DNA of 64,000 nt from Crotalaria pallida. Lineage: Eukaryota; Streptophyta; Magnoliopsida; Fabales; Fabaceae. Position 1 is the stretch's first letter. Each line of letters opens with the position of its first letter. Under the pieces are notes generated by a model. That model searched no databases and was not told the origin of the DNA. It worked only from the letters and a program-made list of their open reading frames with translations. Below, piece after piece: positions 22,515-34,169 of the stretch. The stretch spans positions 13,350,501 to 13,414,500 of the forward strand of contig CM075652.1 in assembly GCA_037953625.1 (NCBI GenBank), given 5' to 3'. Position numbers and translations under genes: made by a program.

Positions 22515-23004
22515 CATTGGAGGGTTAAGCCATGATTTTGCTTCTTTATGTAATTGCTTGACTTAAATGTTTTGTTCGGTCTTTCATTTGCATTAATGTG
22601 CATAGTATTGCACAAGCTCTATACCCGGGCTCGATACCTTGTAAGTTAGATAGAGGGTTAAGTAGTGTTGCCTTGAGAGACCTTCGGTCTCCTTATAGGC
22701 CCCACGAAAACCCCTCACTCAAATCGAATCCTTTCCGCTTGTAGCCTGTGATGGGTGAGGATTGGAGACCTTTTGCTAGCCAAAGTGTTGGCGATAGCAA
22801 AGGACGCTTTGGGGACCAACTTAGGAGAGTCTAGAACAAGCCCTCGCATGTTATAATAATTACCAAACCTAGGTTTCTTTTAAAAAAAAATTTGTTTTTC
22901 TCTTGCTCGCATTTGCTTGTACATTCATATACCATTTGCATTCGTGGTCCATCATTGTAATATTGTTGCTAAATTTCAGATTATTACACCTATTCCTTAA
23001 AAAC
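22515..23004 (+). other. Element 2 leader
   Basis: 490 bp between PBS and ORF1. A frame is open upstream of the ATG at 23005 (from about 22903), but its hydrophobic text looks like chance. Likely 5' UTR and packaging region. Confidence 0.5.
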
Positions 23005-24897
23005 ATGGATAAAATCGGTGAGTCTTCTCAATCGGTTACAGTGGAGGACAGGTCGAAAGTTATTCTAGAATCTGAAGCTGTACAACAAGAAAAGGGAGAT
23101 TGTTTACCCACGGGAGTCACTATTCCCTTGCCTTCTGTAGGGAAAATCAATTTTGAACAAAATGACTTAAGAACACTCAAACAAGTTTGGCAGTAGATGA
23201 AGAGGTCTGAAGATTTTGCTAAAAAATATGGGCTCATCGCATTCCTTATTCAAGTTCAACCCAATATCCCTTTGCTGAAGGCAATGCTGCATTTTTGGGA
23301 TCCTTCTCTTCGATGCTTTACCTTTCAAAATATTGACATGGCCCCTACAATTGAGGAATATTCCAAAATAATAAATGTTGATTTACCATCCAAAGAAAAG
23401 GTTTATTTCCCTTATCACAAGAAAACTACTGCAAGGATACTCTCAAAGTTATTGGGTGTTCGGGCTAAAGATATTCAAGATCACATGGTAGATAATAAAA
23501 ATAATCTGAATGCAACTTATCTATTACAATTCGCCCAAAACAATGTCGACACAGATCATGGGTTAACTGCATTGGCCTTGGCAATTTATGGATTAGTGAT
23601 ATTTCCTAAAGTAAGAGGTCAAATCGACGGACAAGTGATCAAGTTGTTTGAGCAGATAGAGCATAAAGCAAATCCAGCAATGCCCATCCTAGCTGAAACC
23701 ATTCGTTCCTTGAATTTCTGCAGACTCAACAAAAAGGGACGATTCCGCAGTTGTTCTCAATTGCTGACTGTATGGATGATCAGTCATCTCTCTGTCCTGA
23801 AACGGTTCAATTTCCCTAAAATTGATTGGAATGTGTATCGACCAGGATTTCATAACCTGGCGAGAGAATATGGTAAAGTTGAATGGCCTTTAGAGCTCCC
23901 TACAAGAAATCAATGGATTGAATTCTTCTTGGGTCTACAAGAAGTTGTTTGGATAGCTCCGTGGATGTCCCATACTTATGCCTTGTATAGATGCGGAAGC
24001 AAGCCTTGGGTTCCTCTCATAGGTCCATGGGGAATTACTTGTTATGCTCCTGCTCTGGTGAGAAGGCAATTGGGGTCAAAACAGTTCATCCCAATGACTC
24101 ATGGGCTAGCTGATTTTGAGTTTACCTATGGGGAAGAGAATGTCGCTGAGAAAGTCAAAGAGGCTATCGAAGCCTGGAAAGATGTGTGATATGTCAAACC
24201 AGGGTCTTCTACAGGTGTTACACCGGGCTATCACATGTGGCAAACCAACCGCGGAAAAGGTTTTATCGCTCCTAAGGTTGAAGGTCCCGATCTTCCTATC
24301 CATACTTTCAGTGAGCCCATTGATTATGCTGCTGAAGCTGAAGGGAGGTTTGAAATGATGTATCAGCAATTGAAAGAAAAAGAATGCAAAGCAACATCTG
24401 AGAGAAAGTTGTGGAGTGAAGAGCTACGAAAGGCCCAAGAAGAAATACAGAAGGAAAAGGAGAGATCCTCTTGGATGGAACAACAAAATAGAAGATGGAA
24501 AGACAAATGCTCAAAACTTGATGCCTCGCTTAAAGATAAAGACTTTGAAATTGCTTCCATTAATCAAGAGAACAGAGTCATGCATTCAGATTTGAACTAT
24601 CTGCAATCAAAATTAGAGGAAAATAGCCAGAATATGTTTCTATTGCAAGAAGAAAAGGAGTCCATAATCGCAGACAAAACTTATTGGCATGAGAGAAGTC
24701 AGCAGTTTGAAAAGCAACATGATGATCTTCTCGATAAAACCTGCGGACTTCTCAATGATATTCAACAAATGGCAAGGAAGGCACAGAAAAGGGCAAGGGA
24801 AGCAGAAGAAGCAGAAGAGGAAGTGCCATTAGGAAAAGCTCGAGAATTCTTGGGTTCCATAAAGAAAGAATTGGAGTATTTCGGAAGTTTTTATTGA
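23005..24897 (+). pseudogene. Element 2 ORF1 (Ogre-type extra protein), two in-frame stops
   Basis: The frame from the ATG at 23005 (MDKIGESSQSVTVED) is continuous to the TGA/TAA region at 24897 apart from a TAG at 23194-23196 and a TGA at 24187-24189. The middle part (LLKAMLHFWDPSLRCFTFQN, then APTIEEYSKII, WIAPWMSHTYALYRCG) is the plant-specific domain found before gag in Ogre elements and in related host-genome sequences. The part after 24235 is a long coiled coil (KEKECKATSERKLWSEELRK onward) ending in a Glu/Lys-rich region. Expected full size is about 630 residues. Its function in the life cycle is unknown. Both stops could arise by C-to-T change on one or other strand. It is separated from gag by 250 bp. 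Confidence 0.8.
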
Positions 24898-25148
24898 AAT
24901 CTCTAGAAATAGACTTGATTTCTTTTATGTTTTTCTCTGGAATTTGGTTATGTAATGAAGGATCTTTAGCAATAATAATTACTATTTTGAACCACAATCA
25001 TTCATTCATGCATACATTAGTCTCTCATATTTTTTTTATTATTTACTTTTAACAAATGGTCGCTTTCCAAAAAACATAAAAAAAAACAGGCTATTGTATC
25101 ACTATTGCTCCTACACATCGTTACAACACCCGCTTGCAAGCAAAGAAG

Positions 25149-28100
25149 ATGGCAGAAGCTGAGGTAATCATAGAGGATAAAACAGAATTGGAAGAGCTCA
25201 AAGAAAAAGTCAACAAGATGATGGAACTAATCCTTGCAATGCAAAAACCTGGCAATCCCAATGGGAATACTGTAATCATTGGCCCAGATCCACAGGGCAC
25301 TCCTCAACATCCACCAGGTTTTACCCCAACTGGTCACCATGGTCAACCCACCGCTGGATATAACTGGCCTCCATATGGACTTCCTCAAGGATATATCCCA
25401 CCATATGCTGAAGAGATGCATGCCACAGGGCCAGGCCACCATGCTGATTTAACCGACAACAATGAAGATCCTACTCATGTCACTCCGCAAGCTGGTACTC
25501 AAGGTCCCTCGAATAGACCTCAAGTTCACACTATTCCTACACCGCCTGGTGGTCCCTCCATCGTACCCAACATAGGGTTCACAAGGCAGGGACATGCTCC
25601 TATTGATGATACATGGGAGAAAGAAAAGGAGAAATGGGAGTTGATAGAAGAAAGACTAAAGGCAATAGAAGGGTCTAACTACCCAGGATTAAAAGATGCT
25701 TTTGAAATGTGTTTAGTCCCAGGCGTAGTCCTTCCCCCGAAATTCAAAGTGCCAGACTTCGAGAAGTATAACGGTACTACTTGTCCTAAGGATCACTTAC
25801 ACATGTATGCTCGTAAAATGTCTACATACCACAATGATGACAAGCTGCTAATACATTGCTTTCAAGACAGTTTAAGTGGGGCAGCGATGAGTTGGTATAT
25901 TCGACTCGAGAAATCCATCATCAAGACCTTCAAAGACTTGGCAGATGCATTTGTCAAGTATTATAAATACAATGAAGATGATGCACCCGACCGCACCCAA
26001 CTTCAGAACATGTCTCAAAAGCCAGGCGAAAGTTTCAGAGAGTATACCCAAAGATGGAGAGCTGTAGCCGCTCAAGTCTTACCTCGCATAGAGGAAGATG
26101 AGCAGATCTCAATGTTCATTGATACCCTTCAAAATCCGTATTATGATCGCATGGTAAGCAGTACCACCACAAATTTCACAGATCTGAAGAAGGTAGGGGA
26201 ACGAATTGACAGCGGATTGAAGTATGGAAAGATCATAGTAGACCAGGCAACATCGAGCGTGGGAAAGAAGCCCAATTTTATGAAGAAGAAAGAAGGAGAA
26301 ACGCATGCTGTAATTAGTGAAGAAAGGGGATACCAAAAATCAAACCACCACCCTAGAAGTCCATACACCCCTCGCCCACCTCAAACGCGAGGCCAACCCG
26401 TTACCTATGGCCACTTCTCATACCGTACACCGAGTCCCTTTTATTCTCAAGACCCTAACCAGTTGTACCATTTCCAACCCCCCCTAAATCCAAACTTCCC
26501 TCAACCAGTCATACATACGAACCAGCTATATACCCCTCCACCAACTCCTAGCATAAACCAAGCCTATGGATTTCGACCACCCCCAAACACAAGCCAAACT
26601 CACAATCCCCGGCCAACATACAATACAAACCAAACCCGTACCCAAAACCTGCCAAATGATTACCAAAATCAGGACAGAAAAGTGGTGACTTTTGATCCCA
26701 TCCCCATGTCATATACTGATCTCTTTGCATTCCTTCAAACAAAAGGTGTAGTTACCCCTATTCCCGGAAAAGTCCCTGAAACACCTGGCAAATGGTTTGA
26801 TGCAAATGCGGCATGCGTTTACCATTCCGGAGTAACAGGCCATTCAATCGAGAATTGCAAAGCATTTAAGTACAAGGTGCAAAACTTAATTGATTCAAAA
26901 TGGCTGGACTTTAAGCAGATGGCTCCTAATGTCACTGGAAATCCCTTACCTAATCATGCTAGTCAAGGAGTCAATGCCATTGAAGAAATTCAGGGGGAAG
27001 TATTCATAGACCGAGTGGATGACATCAAAACACCATTGAGGTTTGTATTCAAAGAACTGTGCAGGCAAGGGTTGATCGAAGTCTTGATAAAACACAAGTC
27101 GTGCGAAGGTCTAGAAGTATGTGAAATACATGGTGGGGTAGGACACACACTAGAGGATTGTAGCGAGTTCAAGCTCTTGTTGCAAAAATTGATGGACAAG
27201 AAATTGGTGGTTATAGGAAGGAAACCTCAAGTACATGAAGTTAATGCTATCGGAGATTCCGATAATAGTAACAACGCTCGTAATATCCCGGTGGTGATCC
27301 AGAAATTTGAGCCAATATTAAATATCCCACAGGATGTGACATTATATCCGTCCCATGCTCAATGGGTACCTCACTTTCAGAAAATCGAGCTGGTGGTAGC
27401 AGAAGCGCCTCACCCATTTCCTTATGAGTCAGACAAGTCGGTGTCTTGGAAGTATGAAGCGCCGCTGCAAAATACTCCTGATGCGTCAGAAAATGACAAA
27501 GAGGTTGATAACATTGCTGGAGTTGGAGGTGTCACTAGAAGTGGAAGGATATATAAACCTGCTGAGGTAAGATTAAGTCACTCATATGCCCGGAAAGGGA
27601 AGGAGCAGATAACTCACCTTACAGAAGATTTGGCCAAAGAGGGGCCCAATGGTTCGGAACCAGATCCAGAACCCGAACCTGAGCCAGAATACAGGGGAGA
27701 GGTGACAAATGAAGAGGCATGTGAATTTTTGAAGTTTATCAAACACAGTGAATACAAGGTGATTGATCAGTTGAATCGTACGCCCGCCAGAATCTCTTTG
27801 TTATCATTATTGATGAACTCGGAGCCTCACAGGAATGTATTGTTGAAGGTATTAAAGGGAGCCCATGTCAGTCACAATATCACAGTGGAGAAGTTAGGTG
27901 GTATAGTGAACAACATTGTAGCCGACAATTACATCACCTACACTGATGATGAAATCCCTCCCAAAGGAACCGGACACATTCAAGCTTTAAATATCTCAAT
28001 GATGTTCGGTGACTGCCAAATTGCCAAAGTGCTCATAGACAACGGTTCATCGTTGAATGTCATGACCAACAGAACCTTTAATAGACTGCCGATTGACAAA

Positions 28101-28916
28101 TCTATCCTGAAACCCAGCACTATGATCGTCAAAGCTTTCGATGGGTCAAGAAGAGAAGTTATGGGGGAAATTGAGCTACCAATGAAGATTGGGCCATGCA
28201 CATTTCAAATATTGTTCCAAGTGATGGACATAAACTCGACTTATTGTTGTCTGTTGGGAAGACCATGGATTCACTCGAGCGGTGCTGTGCCTTCCTCGCT
28301 GCATCAGAAAGTGAAGTTTATCATAGACGGGAAGCTCATTGTCATCTCTGGTGAAGAAGACATCCTAGTTACTATGCCGTCAAGCACTCCCTATGTTGAT
28401 GCAGCTGAGGAAGCTCTTGAAACTTCTTTCCAAGCACTCGAAATAGCAAATACTACCTTCGTTAGGGAAGGAGTTCCTTTGTTGAATCCAAGACCCTCAT
28501 CTGCTTCGCTCATGGTGGCAAGAATCATGGTAGGAAATGGGTATCATCCTGGGAGAGGGCTCGGAAAGTATGAACAAGGACCAGTGGGTATACCAACGCT
28601 TCAGGATAACAAAGATCGTCTTGGGTTGGGTTACAAACCAACAAGAATTGACAAGGCAAGGATCATTGAAGAAAGGAGGCAAAGGCGTATGGCTCGCTTG
28701 GGGCATTGTAAAGATGAGGTTGAGAGAATTCCCATTCCACACATCAGTAAAAGCTTCAGCAGTGCAGGTTTCAACTTCATTGGGGATATTGCTACTATTG
28801 ATGGTGATTGTTCAGTTGACATGGATGATTTTGTGATCCAGCACCCCCCAGGCACTGTGCTCACCAATTGGGAGGAATTCGAGTTCCCACAGCTGTTGTG
28901 TTATGAAGACAAGTAA
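25149..28916 (+). CDS. Element 2 gag-protease (exon 1 of gag-pol)
   Basis: Start chosen at the ATG at 25149 (MAEAEVIIEDKTELEELK), which follows a TTG in the same frame. Order: N-terminal coiled coil, Pro/His/Gly-rich linker, gag domain (about residues 185-340: PPKFKVPDFEKYNGTTCPKD, SLSGAAMSWYIRLE), two zinc-knuckle-like motifs CVYHSGVTGHSIENC (near residue 555) and CEIHGGVGHTLEDC (near 657), a retropepsin active site VLIDNGSSLNVM (near 960; DNG in place of DTG), and a G-patch-like segment GNGYHPGRGLGKYEQG (near 1130). 1255 codons without a break, an intact frame. The unspliced frame ends TAA at 28914-28916; splicing of the intron at 28913 would join it to pol. Confidence 0.85.
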   Translation: MAEAEVIIEDKTELEELKEKVNKMMELILAMQKPGNPNGNTVIIGPDPQGTPQHPPGFTPTGHHGQPTAGYNWPPYGLPQGYIPPYAEEMHATGPGHHADLTDNNEDPTHVTPQAGTQGPSNRPQVHTIPTPPGGPSIVPNIGFTRQGHAPIDDTWEKEKEKWELIEERLKAIEGSNYPGLKDAFEMCLVPGVVLPPKFKVPDFEKYNGTTCPKDHLHMYARKMSTYHNDDKLLIHCFQDSLSGAAMSWYIRLEKSIIKTFKDLADAFVKYYKYNEDDAPDRTQLQNMSQKPGESFREYTQRWRAVAAQVLPRIEEDEQISMFIDTLQNPYYDRMVSSTTTNFTDLKKVGERIDSGLKYGKIIVDQATSSVGKKPNFMKKKEGETHAVISEERGYQKSNHHPRSPYTPRPPQTRGQPVTYGHFSYRTPSPFYSQDPNQLYHFQPPLNPNFPQPVIHTNQLYTPPPTPSINQAYGFRPPPNTSQTHNPRPTYNTNQTRTQNLPNDYQNQDRKVVTFDPIPMSYTDLFAFLQTKGVVTPIPGKVPETPGKWFDANAACVYHSGVTGHSIENCKAFKYKVQNLIDSKWLDFKQMAPNVTGNPLPNHASQGVNAIEEIQGEVFIDRVDDIKTPLRFVFKELCRQGLIEVLIKHKSCEGLEVCEIHGGVGHTLEDCSEFKLLLQKLMDKKLVVIGRKPQVHEVNAIGDSDNSNNARNIPVVIQKFEPILNIPQDVTLYPSHAQWVPHFQKIELVVAEAPHPFPYESDKSVSWKYEAPLQNTPDASENDKEVDNIAGVGGVTRSGRIYKPAEVRLSHSYARKGKEQITHLTEDLAKEGPNGSEPDPEPEPEPEYRGEVTNEEACEFLKFIKHSEYKVIDQLNRTPARISLLSLLMNSEPHRNVLLKVLKGAHVSHNITVEKLGGIVNNIVADNYITYTDDEIPPKGTGHIQALNISMMFGDCQIAKVLIDNGSSLNVMTNRTFNRLPIDKSILKPSTMIVKAFDGSRREVMGEIELPMKIGPCTFQILFQVMDINSTYCCLLGRPWIHSSGAVPSSLHQKVKFIIDGKLIVISGEEDILVTMPSSTPYVDAAEEALETSFQALEIANTTFVREGVPLLNPRPSSASLMVARIMVGNGYHPGRGLGKYEQGPVGIPTLQDNKDRLGLGYKPTRIDKARIIEERRQRRMARLGHCKDEVERIPIPHISKSFSSAGFNFIGDIATIDGDCSVDMDDFVIQHPPGTVLTNWEEFEFPQLLCYEDK

Positions 28917-29195
28917 TAATTGTGATCAAATCCATTAGCTTTTGGATTTATTCTTATTACGTAAACCAGTGTGTACTTTGCTTTCATGTTGTCAAAATAA
29001 TTTTCATCGTTATAATGCATGCATTTCCTTTCTCATGTGACTTCATCTCCTACGCTTTTCCTTTCTCTTTTTCATATTCCAATCAATAAAAAATAATAAA
29101 TGAAATAACCAACAAAAGTGATAACCAAAAAAAAGAAAAAAAAAACAAAAACAAAAACAAATACTAAATACACTCCCTTACTACCAATGATGCAG
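28913..29195 (+). other. Ogre-type intron between protease and RT
   Basis: Donor GACAA|GTAATA (GT at 28913-28914), acceptor AATGATGCAG (AG at 29194-29195), 283 bp, A-rich. Removing it brings gag-protease into the same frame as pol, while retaining it ends translation at 28916. An intron at this place is a defining Ogre trait and lets the unspliced RNA make Gag-Pro and the spliced RNA make Gag-Pro-Pol. Confidence 0.75.
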
Positions 29196-32100
29196 ATCTG
29201 ATAGCGAATCCATAAATAATGACCATGTTAGTAATCAGTCATGTAGTTTTGATCACCCTGTTACTCATGCTGAAGAAGAAAGCAGTGACGATGAGTGGGA
29301 AACACCTCCTGAGTTATTGAGACTAGTCGAACAAGAGGCCCGAGAAATCAAGCCTCATGAGGAACCTACAGAATTGGTCAATTTGGGGACAGAAGATGAC
29401 AGAAAGGAAATTAAAGTTGGGACAATCATGAAGAGTGACGAATGAGAAAAGTTGATCCGGTTGCTACATGAACACAAAGATGTCTTCGCGTGGTCATATC
29501 ATGATATGCCAAGTCTAGATCGAAGCATAGTAGAACACAAGTTGCCACTAAAGCCTGAATGTCCACCGGTGAAACAAAAATTGCGAAGAATGAAGACAGA
29601 TGTCTCGCTGAAGGTGAAGGAAGAAATTCAGAAATGGTTAGAAGCCGGTTTCATCACAGTATCCAAGTATCCTGAATGGGTTGCAAATGTGGTCCCAGTA
29701 CCAAAGAAAGGCGGAAAGATTCGTGTTTGTGTTGATTACCGAGATCTGAATAGAGCTAGCCCAAAAGATGACTTTCCTATCCCTCACATAGACATCCTGG
29801 TTGACAGTACTGCTAATCATGCACTCTTCTCTTTCATGGATGGATATGCAGGCTATAATCAGATTAAGATGGCCCAGGAAGACATGGAAAAGACCACTTT
29901 CATTACTTTGTGGGGAACTTTTTGTTATCAAGTCATGCCTTTTGGTTTAAAAAATGCTGGTGCAACATACCAAAGGGCAATGGTGACACTTTTCCATGAT
30001 ATGATGCACAAGGAGATTGAAGTATATGTCGACGATATGATAGCCAAATCCAAAACCGAAGAAGAAAATGTCAATGACTTGAAGAAGCTTTTTGAGAGGC
30101 TGCGAAAGTATGACCTTAAGCTAAACCCAGCAAAATGCAGCTTTGGAGTGAAGTCTGGGCAAGTGCTAGGTTTCATCGTCAGTCAAAGAGGGATTGAAGT
30201 TGATCCCGAGAAAGTCAGAGCTATAGTTGAGATGCCAGCTCCCCAAACCGAAAAAGAGGTCAGAGGTTTCTTAGGAAGATTAAACTACATCTCTCGATTT
30301 ATCTCGCAACTGACTGCAACATGCGAACCGATATTCAAGCTGCTAAAGAAAAACCAGACTGTTAAATGGAATGAGAGTTGTCAAGAGGCATTCGAAAAGA
30401 TAAAGCAATATTTGATGAAACCTCCAGTATTGATGCCTCCAACACCTGGAAAACCTCTAATAATGTATTTGACAGTACTCGATGAATCCATGGGATGTGT
30501 GTTGGGACAGCATGATGAGTCAGGAAGAAAGGAGCAAGCCATTTATTACTTGAGCAAAAAGTTCACTGATTGTGAAAGCAGATATTCCTTACTAGAGCGC
30601 ACATGTTGTGCTTTAGCTTGGGCCACTCGCCGATTGAGGCAGTACATGTTGAGCCATACCACCTGGTTGGTACCAAAAATGGATCCAATCAAGTATATCT
30701 TCGAGAAGCCAGCCCTGACGGGAAGGATTGCCCGATGGCAGGTATTATTATCGGAATACGATATCTTGTATGTCACTCAGAAAGCAATCAAGGGTAGTGC
30801 TCTTGCTGATTACTTGGCTAGCCAACCAATAGAAGAATACGGGTCGATGCAACATGATTTCCTAGATGAAGATATTATGGCTTTGTTCTCTGAAGAGGAA
30901 ACAGAGAGAGACAAATGGACACTAGTATTTGATGGAGCTTCCAATGCATTAGGGCATGGAATTCGAGCAGTTTTGGTGTCCCCCGAAGGAAATTTCATTC
31001 CCATCACCGCTAGACTATGCTTTGACTGCACTAATAATATGGCCGAGTATGAAGCATGTGCCATTGGCATCCAAGCGGCAATCGACTCAAAAGCAAAATG
31101 TTTGGAAGTATTTGGGGATTCAGCTTTAGTTATCCACCAATTAAGGGGTGAGTGGGAAACTCGTGATGTCAAGCTTATTCCCTATCATAATCACATCCTT
31201 GGATTGATCGAACAATTTGAGCAAATATCTTTCCATTATATACCAAGAGAGGATAATCAGCTAGCTGACGCTTTGTCAACCCTATCTTCAATGTTTCAAG
31301 TGAGCGGAGACGACATTCCACTAATCAAGATGGAGAGTCGAAATAAACCGGCACACTGTCATGTTGTAGAAACAGAACCTGATGGAAAGCCTTGGTACCA
31401 TGATATCAAAGAATTTATCAAGAACAAAGAGTATCTCCCAGGGGCATCAGAAAATGACAAGAGAACCCTAAGGAGGTTAGCGATGAGCTTTTTCCTAAAC
31501 GGGGACCTGCTTTATAAAAGGAATCATGACTTAGTGTTGTTAAGGTGTGTAGAAGCTAAAGAAGCAGAGCAGATAATCAAAGAAGTGCATGAAGGATCAT
31601 TCGGAACCCATGCAAATGGACATGCCATGGCTAAGAAAATCTTAAGGGCTGGTTACTATTGGTTAACAATGGAAACCGATTGCTGTAATTTCGTGAGGAA
31701 ATGCCACAAGTGCCAAGTCTACGCCGATAATATCAATGCCCCACCGACACCTTTGAATGTTCTTTCGGCCCCTTGGCCTTTCTCTATGTGGGGGATGGAT
31801 GTCATCGGACCAATTGAACCGAAAGCCTCGAACGGACACCGCTTCATCCTAGTTGCAATTGATTACTTTACCAAATGGGTAGAAGCAGCTTCCTATGCTA
31901 GTGTCACCAGGAAAGTGGTACTCAAATTTATCAAGAGAGAGTTGATTTGCAGATATGGGTTGCCCAACCAAATCATCACTGATAATGCAACAAATTTAAA
32001 CAACAAGATGATGACAGAAATGTGTCAAGAATTCAAAATAAAACACCATACATCCTCCCCTTATCGTCCAAAGATGAATGGAGCAGTAGAGGCAGCCAAC

Positions 32101-32640
32101 AAGAACATAAAGAAGATTGTGCAGAAGTTGGTAATAACTTACAGAGATTGGCATGATATGCTTCCTTTTGCCTTACATGGGTACCGCACTTCTATTCGAA
32201 CTTCTACGGGATCAACTCCGTATTCTTTGGTCTATGGAATGGAGGCAGTCCTTCCAATTGAAGTTGAGATTCCTTCATTGCGTGTGATTATGGAAGCAGA
32301 TCTAGAAGAAGCTGAATGGATCCAGACCCGTTTTGATCAGTTAAATCTTATTGAGGGGAAAAGACTGACTGCTCTATGCCATGGGCAATTATATCAGAAA
32401 AGAATCATGAAGGCTCATGCGAAAAAGGTCCGGCCTCGCAATTTTCAAGAAGGAGATTTAGTACTTAAAAAGATTCTACCAGTTCAGAAGGATCATAGAG
32501 GGAAATGGACTCCGAATTATGAAGGCCCTTATGTTGTGAAGAAGGTTTTTTCTGGAGGGGCTTTAATCCTAACCAACATGGACGGAGAAGACTTACACCT
32601 CTCTGTGAATTCAGATGCGGTGAAGAAGTATTATGCTTGA
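29196..32640 (+). pseudogene. Element 2 pol: RT, RNase H, second RNase H, integrase (one in-frame stop)
   Basis: From the splice acceptor an acidic linker (SSDDEWETPPELL) leads to a TGA at 29443-29445, after which the frame is open for 1062 codons to the TGA at 32640. RT: VPVPKKGGKIRVCVDYRDLN, PFGLKNAGATYQR, active site EVYVDDMIAKS near 30030. First RNase H: YYLSKKFTDCESRYSLLERT. A second, archaeal-type RNase H: LVFDGASNALGHG, NNMAEYEA, FGDSALVIHQ, EDNQLADAL (30920-31285). Integrase: zinc-binding HEGSFGTHANGH...CHKCQ, then the catalytic residues in MDVIGP, TDNATN and GAVEAANK with 35 residues between the last two (DD35E), and a C-terminal NYEGPYVVKKVFSGGAL. The only lesion is the TGA just before the RT domain. 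Confidence 0.88.
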
Positions 32641-32723
32641 GGATAAAACAAAAAAAAACAAAAAATAACAAAAAATAATAAAAATAAAAAAAAACAAAAA
32701 TAAAAACAATAACAAAAAAACTC

Positions 32724-32806
32724 GCTAGGTTGAAAACCTGAAAGGGCAGCCTAGGCAAAAATTAGAGTTATCTGCTAGGTCGAAAACCCGAAAGGGCGGC
32801 CTAGGC
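32724..32806 (+). repeat. Two tandem hairpin-forming copies with GAAA loops after pol
   Basis: Copies at 32724-32756 and 32774-32806, exactly 50 bp apart. Each reads GCTAGGT-GAAAACC-GAAAGGGC-GCCTAGGC with differences at three sites. CTAGG can pair with CCTAG, and CC(T/C)-GAAA-GGG forms an inner stem with a GNRA tetraloop; the T/C change keeps pairing (U-G or C-G). It lies 84 bp after the pol stop and suggests a conserved RNA structure. Confidence 0.6.
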
Positions 32807-33854
32807 AAAATTCAAAAGTGAAATATATCCTCGAGCTAATGCCGTAACATTTTTCCAAGAGATTACATGAAACTGGGGCAGATTTTTATTTTTTTATTAT
32901 TAAAAAAAATAAAAATGCATGATTACCAAGCACACTCCAAGCTGATATTTGAGCAAACTTTGTGTCAAATGACATTGTCTTTTAAAGTGGGAAACTGGTT
33001 CAAATTTCCCGAATTAAACCCCAATGGATATGAGCTAGTCAGATTATACACTGGGGCAATTTGATCAGGATCTTGATGTTATCTTCAAAATGGTTGGCAA
33101 GTGTTCAAAGCTATGTGAAAGAGACTAACATGTTTCGTTATGAATGTTCGCTTTAAGAAATGCATATTTAGCCATTAAATCATTGTTCTAAATAGTCAAA
33201 TAACTTGTACTGATTTCCATATGATGAGCTTTCCTCTTGTATCCCGAATCCTACATATTTGATATTTCTCCTCCATACATGTATTTTATCAATGAATTTA
33301 TATTGACATGTGAAAGCTTTGTATTTTGGTAATTGTAAGACTTCTTCTAAAGGCGGTATGTACAAAAGCTGTGGGATACAACGAAACTTGCCCAATTAAG
33401 CAAAGCAACCCTGAAGGCTATCAAAATGGAAGAATGCCACAAAATGAGACATATACCAATTGATCAAAATTTATGTGTTGACCTTGTTCAAGTCGGTCCT
33501 TTGTAATGGTGCCAAGGAACAACGGTGCTGATAGTCAATCCCTGATTTCAAAACTCACTTTCATGAACATTAATCTTTCTAGTTAACATGCACACATCAA
33601 AATGTTTGCGTCTCATGACATAATCATTCAGAGCATTCATATGATAATCAACCATAATCATTTGAGCATGCATCATTCTTTCATTTAGGTAACTAAAACC
33701 CTTAAACAAGTCAAGCTTAGGACGGTAAACAAGCACTTCTTGGGAGGTAACCCAAGTCATTTAATTTTTGCAACTTTTGCTTATTGCTTAAAAAAATAAA
33801 AAAATAAAAAAAAACTAATTATTATAATAAAAAATAAAAAATAAAATAAAAAAA
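32807..33854 (+). other. Element 2 3' UTR, unassigned part
   Basis: About 1 kb with no credible gene on either strand. A-rich runs at 32880 and 33790-33850. Confidence 0.5.
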
Positions 33855-34090
33855 AAGGGTGAAGCGCGTGTAATGCACGCGCCAGAGTAGCGTGAGGCCC
33901 CAGACAAGCGCCACGTGTCTCTCTCTGATTGGACCGACAGTCAAGCGCGTGTAATGCACGCGCCAAACAAAATTCAACGTGAGCTCCACGTGGCTCACGT
34001 TGATTGGACCGACAGCCGGTGCGTGCAACGCACGCGCCTGACACCCTCGGCCCGTGCGTTGCCCGGGTGTCTCCTTCTTTCCCTATTTAA
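33855..34090 (+). promoter_or_regulatory. Promoter-like module: repeated palindromes, ACGT boxes, CCAAT-type boxes and TATTTAA
   Basis: A unit of about 80 bp is repeated: GCGCGTGTAATGCACGCGC at 33864 and 33945, diverged third copy GTGCGTGCAACGCACGCGC at 34019. Each full unit also has CCACGTG (G-box core) and GATTGGACCGACAG (inverted CCAAT). The second G-box sits at the centre of AACGTGAGC-TCCACGTGG-CTCACGTT. A TATA-like TATTTAA follows at 34084-34090, 80 bp before an ATG. Confidence 0.5.
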
Positions 34091-34169
34091 GGAGGGTGCC
34101 CCTCCGTGTACCCCTCCGTGTTTTTTTATTACCCCCTCCAATAATTGCTATCACTAAAGGTCCTACAAT

